DNA of 14,744 nt from Porphyromonadaceae bacterium UBA4259 (GTDB lineage: Bacteria; Bacteroidota; Bacteroidia; Bacteroidales; Muribaculaceae). Below are positions 6,740-14,545 of the stretch, piece after piece. The translations under genes and the position numbers were made by a program. The number at the start of each line of letters is the position of its first letter. Within the stretch, counting starts at the first letter, position 1. A model generated the notes under the pieces. That model searched no databases. It had not been told where the DNA came from and saw only the letters and a list, made by a program, of their open reading frames with translations. The stretch is from the NCBI GenBank assembly GCA_002396125.1, contig DGWL01000104.1, positions 1-14,744 on the forward strand, given 5' to 3'.

Positions 6740-8935
6740 ATGAAAAGAATTTATTTAGTACTTCTTTTTGCCGCTTTACTATCATCAGCAATGCAAGCGC
6801 AACTCAATGGAAATGGTTTCTACAGGCTAAGGAATTATGGCATTAATAATGACTATATTAAAATAGTTTGTGATTCTATAAACGCGCAAGCAATTATAGG
6901 AAGTGCTAGTAGCGTATATAAAGATGATGGAGAAGCTGCTATGACAAAAGTTGGATATTTCTTGGATAATGATATAAAAACAGTAAAAGCAGATATTGTG
7001 TTTGCTGACCCAGGAACAATTTTTTATCTAGAAAAACAAACTGGAAGTAGTACAAATTATGACCTGTTGTCTCAAGGTGTAGGATTGAAATATATTTCTA
7101 CATGTATTTTTTATGGCACAAGTGCGGGTGCATTACCAATACCAGGTTTGCCTGCAACAATCACAAATGTAGGAAAAGATGGTTTGAATAATAATCTCTA
7201 CACTTGTTATGTTAATTTGAAGAGAACAGTTAAGTATTTATTTTTTTCAAAAACAATAAATCAAACGAGATTTCTAGGTGATACGAGTAATAAGTTGACA
7301 ATTCATGCTGTGGATGGCAACAGCCCATCAAATGCACCTGACAATTGCAAATGGTATATTGAACCTGTTGATTTAAATGATAATTATTTCGCAGCGGCCC
7401 CAGTTGAATATCTTACTCAAAATAATAAGTATTATACAACATTGCGAACAGCCTTTTCTTTTACTGTACCATCAACTGGCAGTAAAGTTAAAGTGTACAA
7501 AGTGACTTCAATACCAACCACTGAAGGCGAACTTGTGGGGATGGAACCAATACCTACTGGAGAAATTGTTCCTGCTGGTTTGCCTGTGATTATTGAGAGT
7601 ACATCAGCATTGCTTGTAGATAATAAATTGCAACCTTGCACGCCAGTTGTCAAGTCAGAGGCAAAATATAATGCAACAGAATTTAATGAGGTTCACTCAA
7701 CTCAAATTACTGTTAGTAACTTGACAAATAGCGATGTGTTATATCATGGCTATGGTCGTCATGGTCACGATGTTTATTTAAATAATAGTGAACATACTGG
7801 TACGCAATGGAATGGTTGGCTTTCTTTGGATGACAATTTGGGATTCTTGGCAAGTCCGTATATTGATACAACCCCATCTGGTAAGAATAGAACAGTTTAT
7901 ACTTATCAAGGCACAGCTCCCATTTACAAGCTTGGCATCAAGGATGGTGCCGTTGGTTTTTGGGATTTAGTTCAACCCAAAGAGGTCATCTCGGGCAACG
8001 AAGCCTATTCTCCTGTTCAGTGCCAATTGTTCCCTGTAGAAAAGGAACTTGGTGACATTGCCGAGAGTGGTGCCGAGAACATTACTTATGAAGTTGTAGA
8101 CTCCGAGCATCTATATGGTGTGTGTGTTGTGGGTGAAAAGCTTTATGCTAAAGACTACGGAAAGTACCGCAATCCTAGTGTGAAGGCTGGCGATGCCATA
8201 GATGGAATGAAACGCTTCTATGATTATAATGAGCCTTATGACCAGAGCAATTGGGTTGTTCTTGATCTTGATGTTGAGGATCCTAGTGAATATGTGAATA
8301 AAGATTTGCATGTTGTGGGCAAGCTGGTCAATCGTGCGAACCCCGAGATTAAGGTTTCTAAGATAGAGAGCAAAAAAGCGGCAATTTCGAGTTACAACCT
8401 CAACACCTACAGCCCCGCTAGCTTCATGGGAACTCAGGCTTCTACTGTGGATGGAAATACTTATTTCTTTGTTGAACCCAAACCTCAGGAAATTGTACAC
8501 ATTAAGTGGGCTGTATATGGAGGTAATAATAAGTTCTATGTTGAAGAGCCCAGTAGCAATGCTAACGGCCCTGCCTTGAAGGGAGGTTTTGTTGCCGATG
8601 ATTCTTTTATGGAGGATGGGGACATGAGCGACTTCCAGGTGGGACAGGTTTATGAGTTTGACGCAGTTGTGAAGAAGAATACTACGACAAGCAATATATC
8701 GCTTAAGAATACACCCTATACTGGTGGTGGCGTAAGCAACAACTATGTAGTTTATCCATTTGAGAACGTAATGGTAGTTACCGGAACAAGCAAGTTGCTC
8801 GTTGAGCCCAAGGTCACCAGCGTGAAGTACTACAACCTGATGGGTGTAGAGAGCGATGTTCCATTCAGTGGTGTAAACATTGTGGTTAGCACCATGAGCG
8901 ACGGCTCGCGCCGTTCGGCCAAGGTAGTAAGGTAG
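6740..8935 (+). CDS. Secreted multidomain protein sharing modules with its upstream neighbour
   Basis: I do not recognise a named family. The 731-residue protein begins with a signal peptide (1-21, ending SSAMQA). I chose the ATG at 6740 because the 14 extra codons available upstream lie in the preceding stem-loop and would spoil the signal peptide. Residues 25-211 form one divergent unit starting GFYRLRN and ending CKWYIEPVD. Residues about 230-425 match the upstream protein's beta-rich region (YYTT, VYKVTS, GEIVPAGLPVII, GFWDLVQ, ISGNEAY). Residues about 444-580 form an extra beta-rich domain (KLYAKDYGKY, WVVLDL, LHVVGKLVNR), possibly OB-fold-like. The last 42 residues (690-731) match the upstream tail at 21 of 42 positions. 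The first ~390 codons are distinctly AT-rich, while the remainder resembles neighbouring genes. Probably exported and surface-exposed; function unknown. Confidence 0.85.
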   Translation: MKRIYLVLLFAALLSSAMQAQLNGNGFYRLRNYGINNDYIKIVCDSINAQAIIGSASSVYKDDGEAAMTKVGYFLDNDIKTVKADIVFADPGTIFYLEKQTGSSTNYDLLSQGVGLKYISTCIFYGTSAGALPIPGLPATITNVGKDGLNNNLYTCYVNLKRTVKYLFFSKTINQTRFLGDTSNKLTIHAVDGNSPSNAPDNCKWYIEPVDLNDNYFAAAPVEYLTQNNKYYTTLRTAFSFTVPSTGSKVKVYKVTSIPTTEGELVGMEPIPTGEIVPAGLPVIIESTSALLVDNKLQPCTPVVKSEAKYNATEFNEVHSTQITVSNLTNSDVLYHGYGRHGHDVYLNNSEHTGTQWNGWLSLDDNLGFLASPYIDTTPSGKNRTVYTYQGTAPIYKLGIKDGAVGFWDLVQPKEVISGNEAYSPVQCQLFPVEKELGDIAESGAENITYEVVDSEHLYGVCVVGEKLYAKDYGKYRNPSVKAGDAIDGMKRFYDYNEPYDQSNWVVLDLDVEDPSEYVNKDLHVVGKLVNRANPEIKVSKIESKKAAISSYNLNTYSPASFMGTQASTVDGNTYFFVEPKPQEIVHIKWAVYGGNNKFYVEEPSSNANGPALKGGFVADDSFMEDGDMSDFQVGQVYEFDAVVKKNTTTSNISLKNTPYTGGGVSNNYVVYPFENVMVVTGTSKLLVEPKVTSVKYYNLMGVESDVPFSGVNIVVSTMSDGSRRSAKVVR

Positions 8936-8962
8936 CCTCCCGCCTCCACATTCTATGATATT

Positions 8963-8998
8963 ATCCCCCTAGTGCCCCCAAGGCTTTAGGGGGATTTT
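8963..8998 (+). terminator. Intrinsic terminator after the 731-aa protein gene
   Basis: ATCCCCCTA (8963-8971) pairs perfectly with TAGGGGGAT (8987-8995), with an additional GCC/GGC pairing inside the loop (8974-8976 with 8982-8984). A T-rich tract follows (TTTTGTTTT). It lies 28 bases past the TAG stop and abuts the right inverted-repeat copy. Confidence 0.88.
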
Positions 8999-9000
8999 GT

Positions 9001-9144
9001 TTTAAACGACAATTAAGAACAACTGCCGATGGAGGTCAAACAAGAACAACAAGTCCTGACAAAGGAAACAAATAATTTTTTCTTTGATATTGTTGTTTTT
9101 TGTTGACATTGTTTGATTGTTAATGAATTAGTGTGCCTCACTTG
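9001..9144 (-). repeat. Right copy of the inverted, hairpin-forming intergenic repeat
   Basis: This is the reverse-complement counterpart of 1383-1563 (38 of 41 and 36 of 42 identities in the two best blocks). It has the same fold: 9036-9053 pairs with 9099-9116 at 14 of 18 positions. Relative to the left copy it lacks an inner duplication of about 29 bases and about 10 bases near the outer edge. The GAGGCACAC ends of both copies face outward, so the two secreted-protein genes sit between them. The remaining intergenic sequence up to 9258 holds only a promoter. Confidence 0.8.
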
Positions 9145-9191
9145 TGGTTTCACTTGCTGGCGGGTGATTATACATTAAGCTTTGCTTAAAA

Positions 9192-9223
9192 TTTGGTAGT
9201 TAGGGAAGAAAAGGTTAATTTTG
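9192..9223 (+). promoter_or_regulatory. Bacteroidetes-type promoter for the rightward gene cluster
   Basis: TTTG at 9192-9195 is followed after 20 bases by TAATTTTG at 9216-9223, a full match to the -33/-7 consensus. Transcription would begin near 9230, about 30 bases before the GTG start of the membrane-protein gene. It probably drives several of the closely spaced genes downstream. Confidence 0.8.
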
Positions 9224-9258
9224 CACTGATATCGATTAAGTGAACAAATAGTAGCCTT

Positions 9259-10785
9259 GTGAGCAGTAGCACAGACCGAAATACAATCGCGAGAGCGAGG
9301 GGCGAGTGGGGCATTGGTGCCTGGCTGCTGATGGCGTGCGAGATAGTGGCGCTGGGATGCATTGTGGCATTTAGCGTCAGCGTGTTTGCGCCGCTCGACG
9401 CGCTGTGCATCGTGCTAGCCATGACAGTAGCCTACCTGGTGCCACGCTTCATCTACTCCGAGAGCCGGGTGGCGTGCCGCGCCGGCCAGTGGCTGCTGCT
9501 TGTGGTGGGGGCATTGCTGGCGGTATATGCCATCTTGAGCATCAAGATGTGGACTGTCGACGCCGGCTACACCCTTGAGATGCCCCGGCTTCAGAGCGAC
9601 GATGGCGGCTACTATCGCTGGGCATTGCACCACTACGATGGCCGTTGCCCCGAGCCCAACGTGTCGATTAAGGGCCTGCCGCTCTTCATGCTGTGGCTGT
9701 GGAAAGTGCTGGGCGTGAGCATCGTGTGGCCCGTGGCGCTCAACTACATGTTCACCATGCTCGCCATTGTGATGACCGGCAAAGTCGCCGTGCGCCTGCT
9801 GCGGGGCAGGGTGGAGGGCACCAGTCCTGCCGCCACTGCCGTGCTGGCAATGCTCATGGTGGCAACGATGGGCTTTTTCTTGTCGCAAGGCGTGAGAATC
9901 CAGAAGGAGGCCGCCTGTGCCTTTGGCTTCACCACGGTGGGCTATGTGCTTGCCGGCATGTCGACTCCCGGCACATCGAGTAAGGGTGAACGTCACCGCG
10001 ACTGGGCACTCTTTGTGCTCGCCACGCTGGTGGTGGCGCTTGTGCGCACCAATTTCACCTATTTCATCGTGATAGGTGCCGCCATGATGGCCTTTGCCTG
10101 CCGCCGTGCCCACTGGAAGCAGGGCACCGCCATGGCTGCCGTTGCTATGCTCATGGCAGTGGCCTTCAGCCTTATATTCTCCTACACCTTCAAGCACCAA
10201 CTTGTCACCATCGATGGTGGCGAGGCCATGGCGCGCGACTTCAAGATGGGACTCATGCAGCAGCCCTATCATGCCATCATTGGCGACTTCTTCTTCTATC
10301 CCGAGTGGAAACGACTGCTACTGCTGCCGGTGATAGGCGGCGTGCAGTATATCATACCCTTCCCGTGGCTCTATGAGGGCAGCGACATGAGCATCTTTAG
10401 CGTGCTGCCTCGTGTGAGGCTCATGTGGTATGTTGTGGGTGGCGTGTGCCTGCACTACTATCTCTACATCACCATAGTGCGCTACAAGCAGCAAAACCTG
10501 GGCATGTGGGCATGGTGGCCACTGGTGCTGTTTTTTGCAATCGCATTTATCACCGGTGGCACCGTGAGCCGCTACATCCTGCCCATCGAGCCGCTATTTG
10601 TGGTGATAGCCGTCTATGTGCTGCTGCAGGTGCGCCAAGGCTATTATCGCCGGTCGTTCATGGTGTGGATGGTGGTTTACACCTTCATCCTGGTGGCTGT
10701 GCTCATCTTGTGCTATCAGAGTCAAGTTGAGTACTTGCACAACCTCGACGAGTATTACCGCCAGCGTGCCGCCATGGGGCTATAG
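9259..10785 (+). CDS. Polytopic inner-membrane protein, GT-C glycosyltransferase-like
   Basis: The 508-residue protein is very hydrophobic, with about ten or more membrane segments (for example near 22-45, 46-64, 77-95 and many from 140 to the C-terminus). A polar loop after the third segment carries DDGGYYRWALHHYDG (114-128). It is followed by SIKGLPLFMLWLWKVLG, which resembles the first-loop acidic motif and the G-x-P-L-L-L stretch of GT-C enzymes such as ArnT and protein mannosyltransferases. A late SRYILPIEPLF motif resembles the RYLLP stretch of the same group. These enzymes use lipid-linked sugar donors on the periplasmic side, but catalysis here is not proven and a plain membrane protein is possible. 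GTG is chosen as start because it sits about 30 bases after a consensus promoter site; the next ATG in frame (9331) would cut into the first membrane segment. Confidence 0.75.
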   Translation: MSSSTDRNTIARARGEWGIGAWLLMACEIVALGCIVAFSVSVFAPLDALCIVLAMTVAYLVPRFIYSESRVACRAGQWLLLVVGALLAVYAILSIKMWTVDAGYTLEMPRLQSDDGGYYRWALHHYDGRCPEPNVSIKGLPLFMLWLWKVLGVSIVWPVALNYMFTMLAIVMTGKVAVRLLRGRVEGTSPAATAVLAMLMVATMGFFLSQGVRIQKEAACAFGFTTVGYVLAGMSTPGTSSKGERHRDWALFVLATLVVALVRTNFTYFIVIGAAMMAFACRRAHWKQGTAMAAVAMLMAVAFSLIFSYTFKHQLVTIDGGEAMARDFKMGLMQQPYHAIIGDFFFYPEWKRLLLLPVIGGVQYIIPFPWLYEGSDMSIFSVLPRVRLMWYVVGGVCLHYYLYITIVRYKQQNLGMWAWWPLVLFFAIAFITGGTVSRYILPIEPLFVVIAVYVLLQVRQGYYRRSFMVWMVVYTFILVAVLILCYQSQVEYLHNLDEYYRQRAAMGL

Positions 10786-10850
10786 AACCCAACTGCAGGG
10801 CCACTTTGAAAAGAAAAAATAAAAATTACAATAAAAAACTACTGCTTAAC

Positions 10851-12254
10851 ATGAAATCATTCAAGACATTAGCCCTTGTGCTAGGCGTTGCGCTCGCAAT
10901 GCCGGCCGCGGCACAGGGCAGGGCGCAAGGAGGCATCGATGCCGCCATGCTGCGCACTATCACCCAAAACGCTCCCGCCAATGCGGCGCTGAGTAATGCC
11001 ATGGCAGCCAACTCAATCGACGACTTGGCCCGTAACTACCGCAACACCAAGGTGCCCGACACTCACTTCGGCATAGAGACACCACAACAAAGCATCCACA
11101 ACCAGCGCTCGAGCGGACGCTGCTGGATGTACTCGAGTTTCAATGTGCTGCGAGCCAACTTCGCACGTCGCCACAACGACACCATGCGCGTGGAGTTCTC
11201 GCACGACTACCTCTTCTTCTGGGATCAGCTCGAGAAGGCCAACCTCATGCTGCAGGGCGTGATTGACTGCGCAGGCAAGCCCCTTGACGACCAGCGCGTG
11301 CAGTTCTTCTTCCGCAACCCCATGAACGACGGCGGCACCTTTTGCGGCGTTGCCGACCTGGCACAAAAATATGGCCTGGTGCCCATCGAGGCTCAGCCCG
11401 AGACTTACAGCGCCGAGCGCACCTCGCGCATGAGCCAGCTGCTCTCGTCGAAGCTGCGTGAGCAGGGCCTGGAACTAAGGAAGATGGTGGCCGACGGCAA
11501 GAGTGCCGGCGCCATCAAGCAGCGCAAGACCGAGATGCTGGGCGTGATTTACCGCATGCTGTCGCTGGCACTTGGCGAGCCCGTGAAGGAGTTTAGCTAC
11601 GCCTTCAAGAACAAGGACGGCAAGACCGTGACACCAGTGCGCACCTACACTCCGCTGGAGTTCTATCGCGAGACGGTGGGAGGCCCCATCAACGGCACCT
11701 TCATCATGGCGATGAACGATCCCAGGCGCGAGTATTACAAGACCTATGAGGTGGAACTTGACCGTCACACCTACGACGGCCACAACTGGTGCTACATCAA
11801 CCTTCCCATGGAGGACATCGCGCAGATGGCGATTGCCTCGCTCAAGGACAGCACCAAGCTCTATTCCAGCTACGACGTGGGCAAGCAACTCAACCGCAAC
11901 AGTGGCTACCTGGCCCTCGACAACTTCGACTATGGCACTCTCTTCGGCACCACCTTCCCCATGAATAAGGCCGACCGCATCGCCACCTTCGACAGCGGCT
12001 CGAGCCATGCCATGACACTCACCGCCGTCGACCTCGATGCCAGCGGCAAGCCCGTGAAGTGGAAAGTTGAGAACTCGTGGGGCGCCGACAGTGGCCACAA
12101 GGGTTACATCGTGATGACCAACGAGTGGTTCAACGAGTATGCCTTCCGCCTGGTTGTCGACAAGAAATATGTCCCCGCGGCCATCCTCAAGGCAAGCGAG
12201 CAAAAGCCCGTGATGGTGATGCCCGAGGACCCCTTGTTCCAAGTTGACGATTAA
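10851..12254 (+). CDS. Secreted C1B cysteine aminopeptidase (bleomycin hydrolase/PepC family)
   Basis: This 467-residue papain-fold peptidase matches the length of bleomycin hydrolase and PepC (about 440-480). The catalytic set is complete: Gln85 and Cys91 in HNQRSSGRCWMY, His386 in SSHAMTL and Asn408 in VENSWG. Family members are typically homohexameric aminopeptidases with the active sites inside a barrel, and their C-terminus reaches the active site. The ending here, PEDPLFQVDD, is comparable to the PWDPMGAL-type tail but longer. Unlike the classical cytosolic enzymes it starts with a signal peptide (about 1-22, ending PAAAQ), so it should act in the periplasm or outside. The ATG at 10851 is preferred over an in-frame TTG at 10806, which would add a charged extension before the signal peptide. 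It lies 65 bases after the membrane-protein gene. Confidence 0.93.
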   Translation: MKSFKTLALVLGVALAMPAAAQGRAQGGIDAAMLRTITQNAPANAALSNAMAANSIDDLARNYRNTKVPDTHFGIETPQQSIHNQRSSGRCWMYSSFNVLRANFARRHNDTMRVEFSHDYLFFWDQLEKANLMLQGVIDCAGKPLDDQRVQFFFRNPMNDGGTFCGVADLAQKYGLVPIEAQPETYSAERTSRMSQLLSSKLREQGLELRKMVADGKSAGAIKQRKTEMLGVIYRMLSLALGEPVKEFSYAFKNKDGKTVTPVRTYTPLEFYRETVGGPINGTFIMAMNDPRREYYKTYEVELDRHTYDGHNWCYINLPMEDIAQMAIASLKDSTKLYSSYDVGKQLNRNSGYLALDNFDYGTLFGTTFPMNKADRIATFDSGSSHAMTLTAVDLDASGKPVKWKVENSWGADSGHKGYIVMTNEWFNEYAFRLVVDKKYVPAAILKASEQKPVMVMPEDPLFQVDD

Positions 12255-12275
12255 AACTCCACCGCTTGCGTTAAC

Positions 12276-13274
12276 ATGAAATGGTTAAATACAATAGTGC
12301 TGGTCATCGCGTTGCTCGGGTTAGGCAGTTGCTCGGGTGGGCACTTCAGGCTCAAGGCCAGCATCAAGGGCCTGGGTCAGCAAAACGTGCGCGTGGTCTA
12401 CACCGCCGCCGATGGCAGCATTCATGACTTGTGGGTGATGGCTCAGAGCGACCAATTTGAGGTAGAGGGCGATTGCGCCAGCCCGTCGTTGTTCATGGTG
12501 TTCAACAGCATGAACGTGCCCATTTTCACCACCGTGGTGAGCAATGGCGATGATGTGGAGGTGGAGGGCAAGGTGGTGAGCCCCAATGAGCTGAAAATTG
12601 GTGGTTCGGAGACTGCAATGAAGTGGGCCGAGTTTGTCGCTGCCCACAAGAGCCAATATCTCACGCCAGGCAACCCCGCGCTCAACACTGCGATTGAGAA
12701 ATATGTCAAGGAAAATCCCAAGAGCCTGGTGTCGACGCTGCTGGTGCTGGTCGACTACACACCCGCCAGCCCCGATGCCGTCGACAAGTTACTCAACAGC
12801 ATCGACGATAGCGCCAAGCCCGTCGTGCTGCTGCAGAGCTACAACACCATGAAGTCGCGCATGCCCAAGGCTGCCACCACCATCAAGTCGCTTAACCTGC
12901 TGGAACTGAACTCTCAGGACTATGAGGCGGCGGTGTTCACAGGTTCCAAGCCCAGCTTGGTGCTCTTTTGGGACAAGCCCATGGGTGAGCAAGCCCACCG
13001 CGCCGCCATCGACGAGATGAAGATGATTGATGCCGAGCGAGTGCAGTTAATTGACGTGAACATCGACGTGGACTCCATGGGTTGGAGCGGTGCCATCAAG
13101 CGCGATGCCACAACCTGGAAGCACTACTGGGCACCGGGAGCTATGATGAACAGCTCACTGCTCGACCTGCGCATCATCTCCACGCCCACCATCATCGTCA
13201 CCGACAGCACCGGCCGTCAGCTTTATCGTGGCGACGACCCTGTGAAGGCACGGCAAACCGTCGAGACACTGTAA
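12276..13274 (+). CDS. Lipoprotein with a thioredoxin-like domain lacking the redox cysteines
   Basis: The 332-residue product has a lipoprotein signal peptide with lipobox L16-G-S-C19, so it is predicted to be membrane-anchored. Residues about 24-100 resemble the DUF4369-type beta domain often found before thioredoxin domains in Bacteroidetes (FRLKASIKGL start). Residues about 220-332 look like a TlpA/thioredoxin fold: SLVLFW, a helix, the strand VQLIDVNID, and the conserved Thr303-Pro304 (cis-Pro loop) in STPTIIV. At the place of the WCxxC motif it reads W232-D-K-P-M236, so both cysteines are absent and disulfide chemistry is not expected. A binding or scaffolding role is inference. It begins 21 bases after the peptidase stop, which suggests co-transcription. 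Three in-frame stops (TAA TAG TGA) end it. Confidence 0.8.
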   Translation: MKWLNTIVLVIALLGLGSCSGGHFRLKASIKGLGQQNVRVVYTAADGSIHDLWVMAQSDQFEVEGDCASPSLFMVFNSMNVPIFTTVVSNGDDVEVEGKVVSPNELKIGGSETAMKWAEFVAAHKSQYLTPGNPALNTAIEKYVKENPKSLVSTLLVLVDYTPASPDAVDKLLNSIDDSAKPVVLLQSYNTMKSRMPKAATTIKSLNLLELNSQDYEAAVFTGSKPSLVLFWDKPMGEQAHRAAIDEMKMIDAERVQLIDVNIDVDSMGWSGAIKRDATTWKHYWAPGAMMNSSLLDLRIISTPTIIVTDSTGRQLYRGDDPVKARQTVETL

Positions 13275-13313
13275 TAGTGACCATTAGCAAAAATCAACAA
13301 AACAACAACACAC

Positions 13314-14282
13314 TTGAACAAGCTCCTCACATTCCTGAAAGAATGGACCCTGCCGGTTGCGATGTCGACCGGCATCGTGGTCTATTTCATCTTCTATTTC
13401 ACGCCTGCGCTCGATGCGGCCTCGGTGGTATTTAACAGGTTCTTCGACTTCATCCTGCCCTGGATTTTGTTTGTAATCTTGTTTGTCACCTTTTGCCGTG
13501 CCGATTTTCATCGCATGCGTCCTTGCCGGTGGCACTTTTGCATCCTGCTCATGCAACTTGCGGCGGTGGTTGTTACCACCGCACTCATCATGCACAATCA
13601 CGCCAGCGGCAACACGCTCATCTTGATGGAGTGCATCATTTGCTGCGTGATATGCCCGTGTGCAACTGCCGCTCCGGTGGTCACCAGCAAGCTCGATGGC
13701 GACCTGGAGAAGATGAGCACCTTCATGCTGCTCAGCAATTTCATGGCGGCGGTGCTCATTCCGCTGGTGTTTCCGCTAGTCGACACTAGCATCGACATGC
13801 CATTCTGGGATGCCTTCACTGCTCTGCTGGGCCGCGTGATGAGTGTGCTGGTGGCACCCATGGGTTTGGCCTACGTCGTCAAGCACCTGATGCCGCGCCT
13901 GCACCGCATGCTCGTGAGCAACAAGGACTTGTCGTTCTACCTGTGGTGCGTGCTACTGCTGGTAATATCGGGCACCACCATGCGCAACATCATGAACTCG
14001 GGCACCACCGTATGGTTTATTGTGGCTGTGGGTGCCACGAGTCTCGTGCTCACCTTTGTGCAGTTTGCTCTGGGGCGCTATGCGGGCAAGTTCTTTGGCG
14101 CCGTGACCGAGATGGGTCAGGCGATGGGCCAAAAGAACACAGCCTTTGCCATCTGGGTGTCGAGTGCTTACCTCAACCCGCTTGCAGCCGTTGGCCCCGG
14201 CTTTTACATCCTGTGGCAAAACCTATTCAACAGCATCGAGATTTGGCATCACGAGAAGGTTAAAAACAAGAATTTGCAATGA
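13314..14282 (+). CDS. BASS-family-like (bile acid:sodium symporter fold) transporter
   Basis: The 322-residue integral membrane protein has about nine or ten hydrophobic segments, consistent with the BASS fold. Supporting motifs are the broken-helix segment CPCATAAPVVTSKLDGD (about 114-130) and the C-terminal EMGQAMGQKNTAFAIW (266-281) followed by LNPLAAVGPGFYILWQN (287-303), very like the QxNTALAI and GPGxYxxWQN motifs of BASS relatives. The substrate cannot be predicted, and bile acid is only the family name. The start is unusual: TTG at 13314 is the only plausible start that keeps MNKLLTFLKEW ahead of the first membrane helix. The next Met (residue 17, 13362) lies inside that helix, and no ATG, GTG or CTG occurs in frame between the upstream stop at 13278 and the TTG. 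It lies 39 bases after the lipoprotein gene. Confidence 0.8.
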   Translation: MNKLLTFLKEWTLPVAMSTGIVVYFIFYFTPALDAASVVFNRFFDFILPWILFVILFVTFCRADFHRMRPCRWHFCILLMQLAAVVVTTALIMHNHASGNTLILMECIICCVICPCATAAPVVTSKLDGDLEKMSTFMLLSNFMAAVLIPLVFPLVDTSIDMPFWDAFTALLGRVMSVLVAPMGLAYVVKHLMPRLHRMLVSNKDLSFYLWCVLLLVISGTTMRNIMNSGTTVWFIVAVGATSLVLTFVQFALGRYAGKFFGAVTEMGQAMGQKNTAFAIWVSSAYLNPLAAVGPGFYILWQNLFNSIEIWHHEKVKNKNLQ

Positions 14283-14503
14283 AGGTTATTTTTAAATATT
14301 ACAGCAGTGGCGAGCAAGGCGACGACAGCTATCGCTACAGCAACCGCGACGAGGCGATGGAGAAGTTTGCCAGTCTTGCCGAGATTATAAAGGTGCAGTT
14401 TGCCGATTGTCCTCGCGCCGAGGTAGTCGACGAGCCATCATTCTTTGGCATTCTCGACCACGCCACCGGCGACTGGGCACGAGTCACTATCGAGGATAAG
14501 TAG
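14279..14503 (+). CDS. Small conserved-looking hypothetical protein, translationally coupled
   Basis: I do not recognise a family. The 74-residue product is acidic, lacks a signal peptide or membrane helix and is probably cytoplasmic. It opens with a beta-strand-like MKVIFKYYSSG and has a middle amphipathic stretch (EAMEKFASLAEIIKVQF). Its ATG overlaps the transporter's TGA in the arrangement ATGA (14279-14282), a classic signal of translational coupling, and GC-rich codon use matches the neighbours. It ends with TAG followed at once by in-frame TGA. No obvious hairpin terminator follows; the next recognisable signal is a new promoter from 14546. It may be the last gene of the cluster. It is too small to assign a function. 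Confidence 0.7.
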   Translation: MKVIFKYYSSGEQGDDSYRYSNRDEAMEKFASLAEIIKVQFADCPRAEVVDEPSFFGILDHATGDWARVTIEDK

Positions 14504-14545
14504 TGAGACTGAGGCAATAAAAAATCAAAAACTTTGTATTTAATT

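Noticed and set aside
9415..10272. A 285-codon minus-strand frame opposite the membrane-protein gene
   Set aside because: His/Gly-rich composition is typical of an antisense shadow of hydrophobic GC-rich codons. The plus strand encodes a coherent polytopic protein.
10806..10850. Upstream TTG start for the peptidase
   Set aside because: It would add 15 mostly Lys/Asn residues in front of an already complete signal peptide beginning at ATG 10851.
11475..12242. A 255-codon minus-strand frame opposite the peptidase gene
   Set aside because: The plus strand here encodes catalytic His386 and Asn408 of a clear C1B peptidase, so the antisense frame is a shadow.
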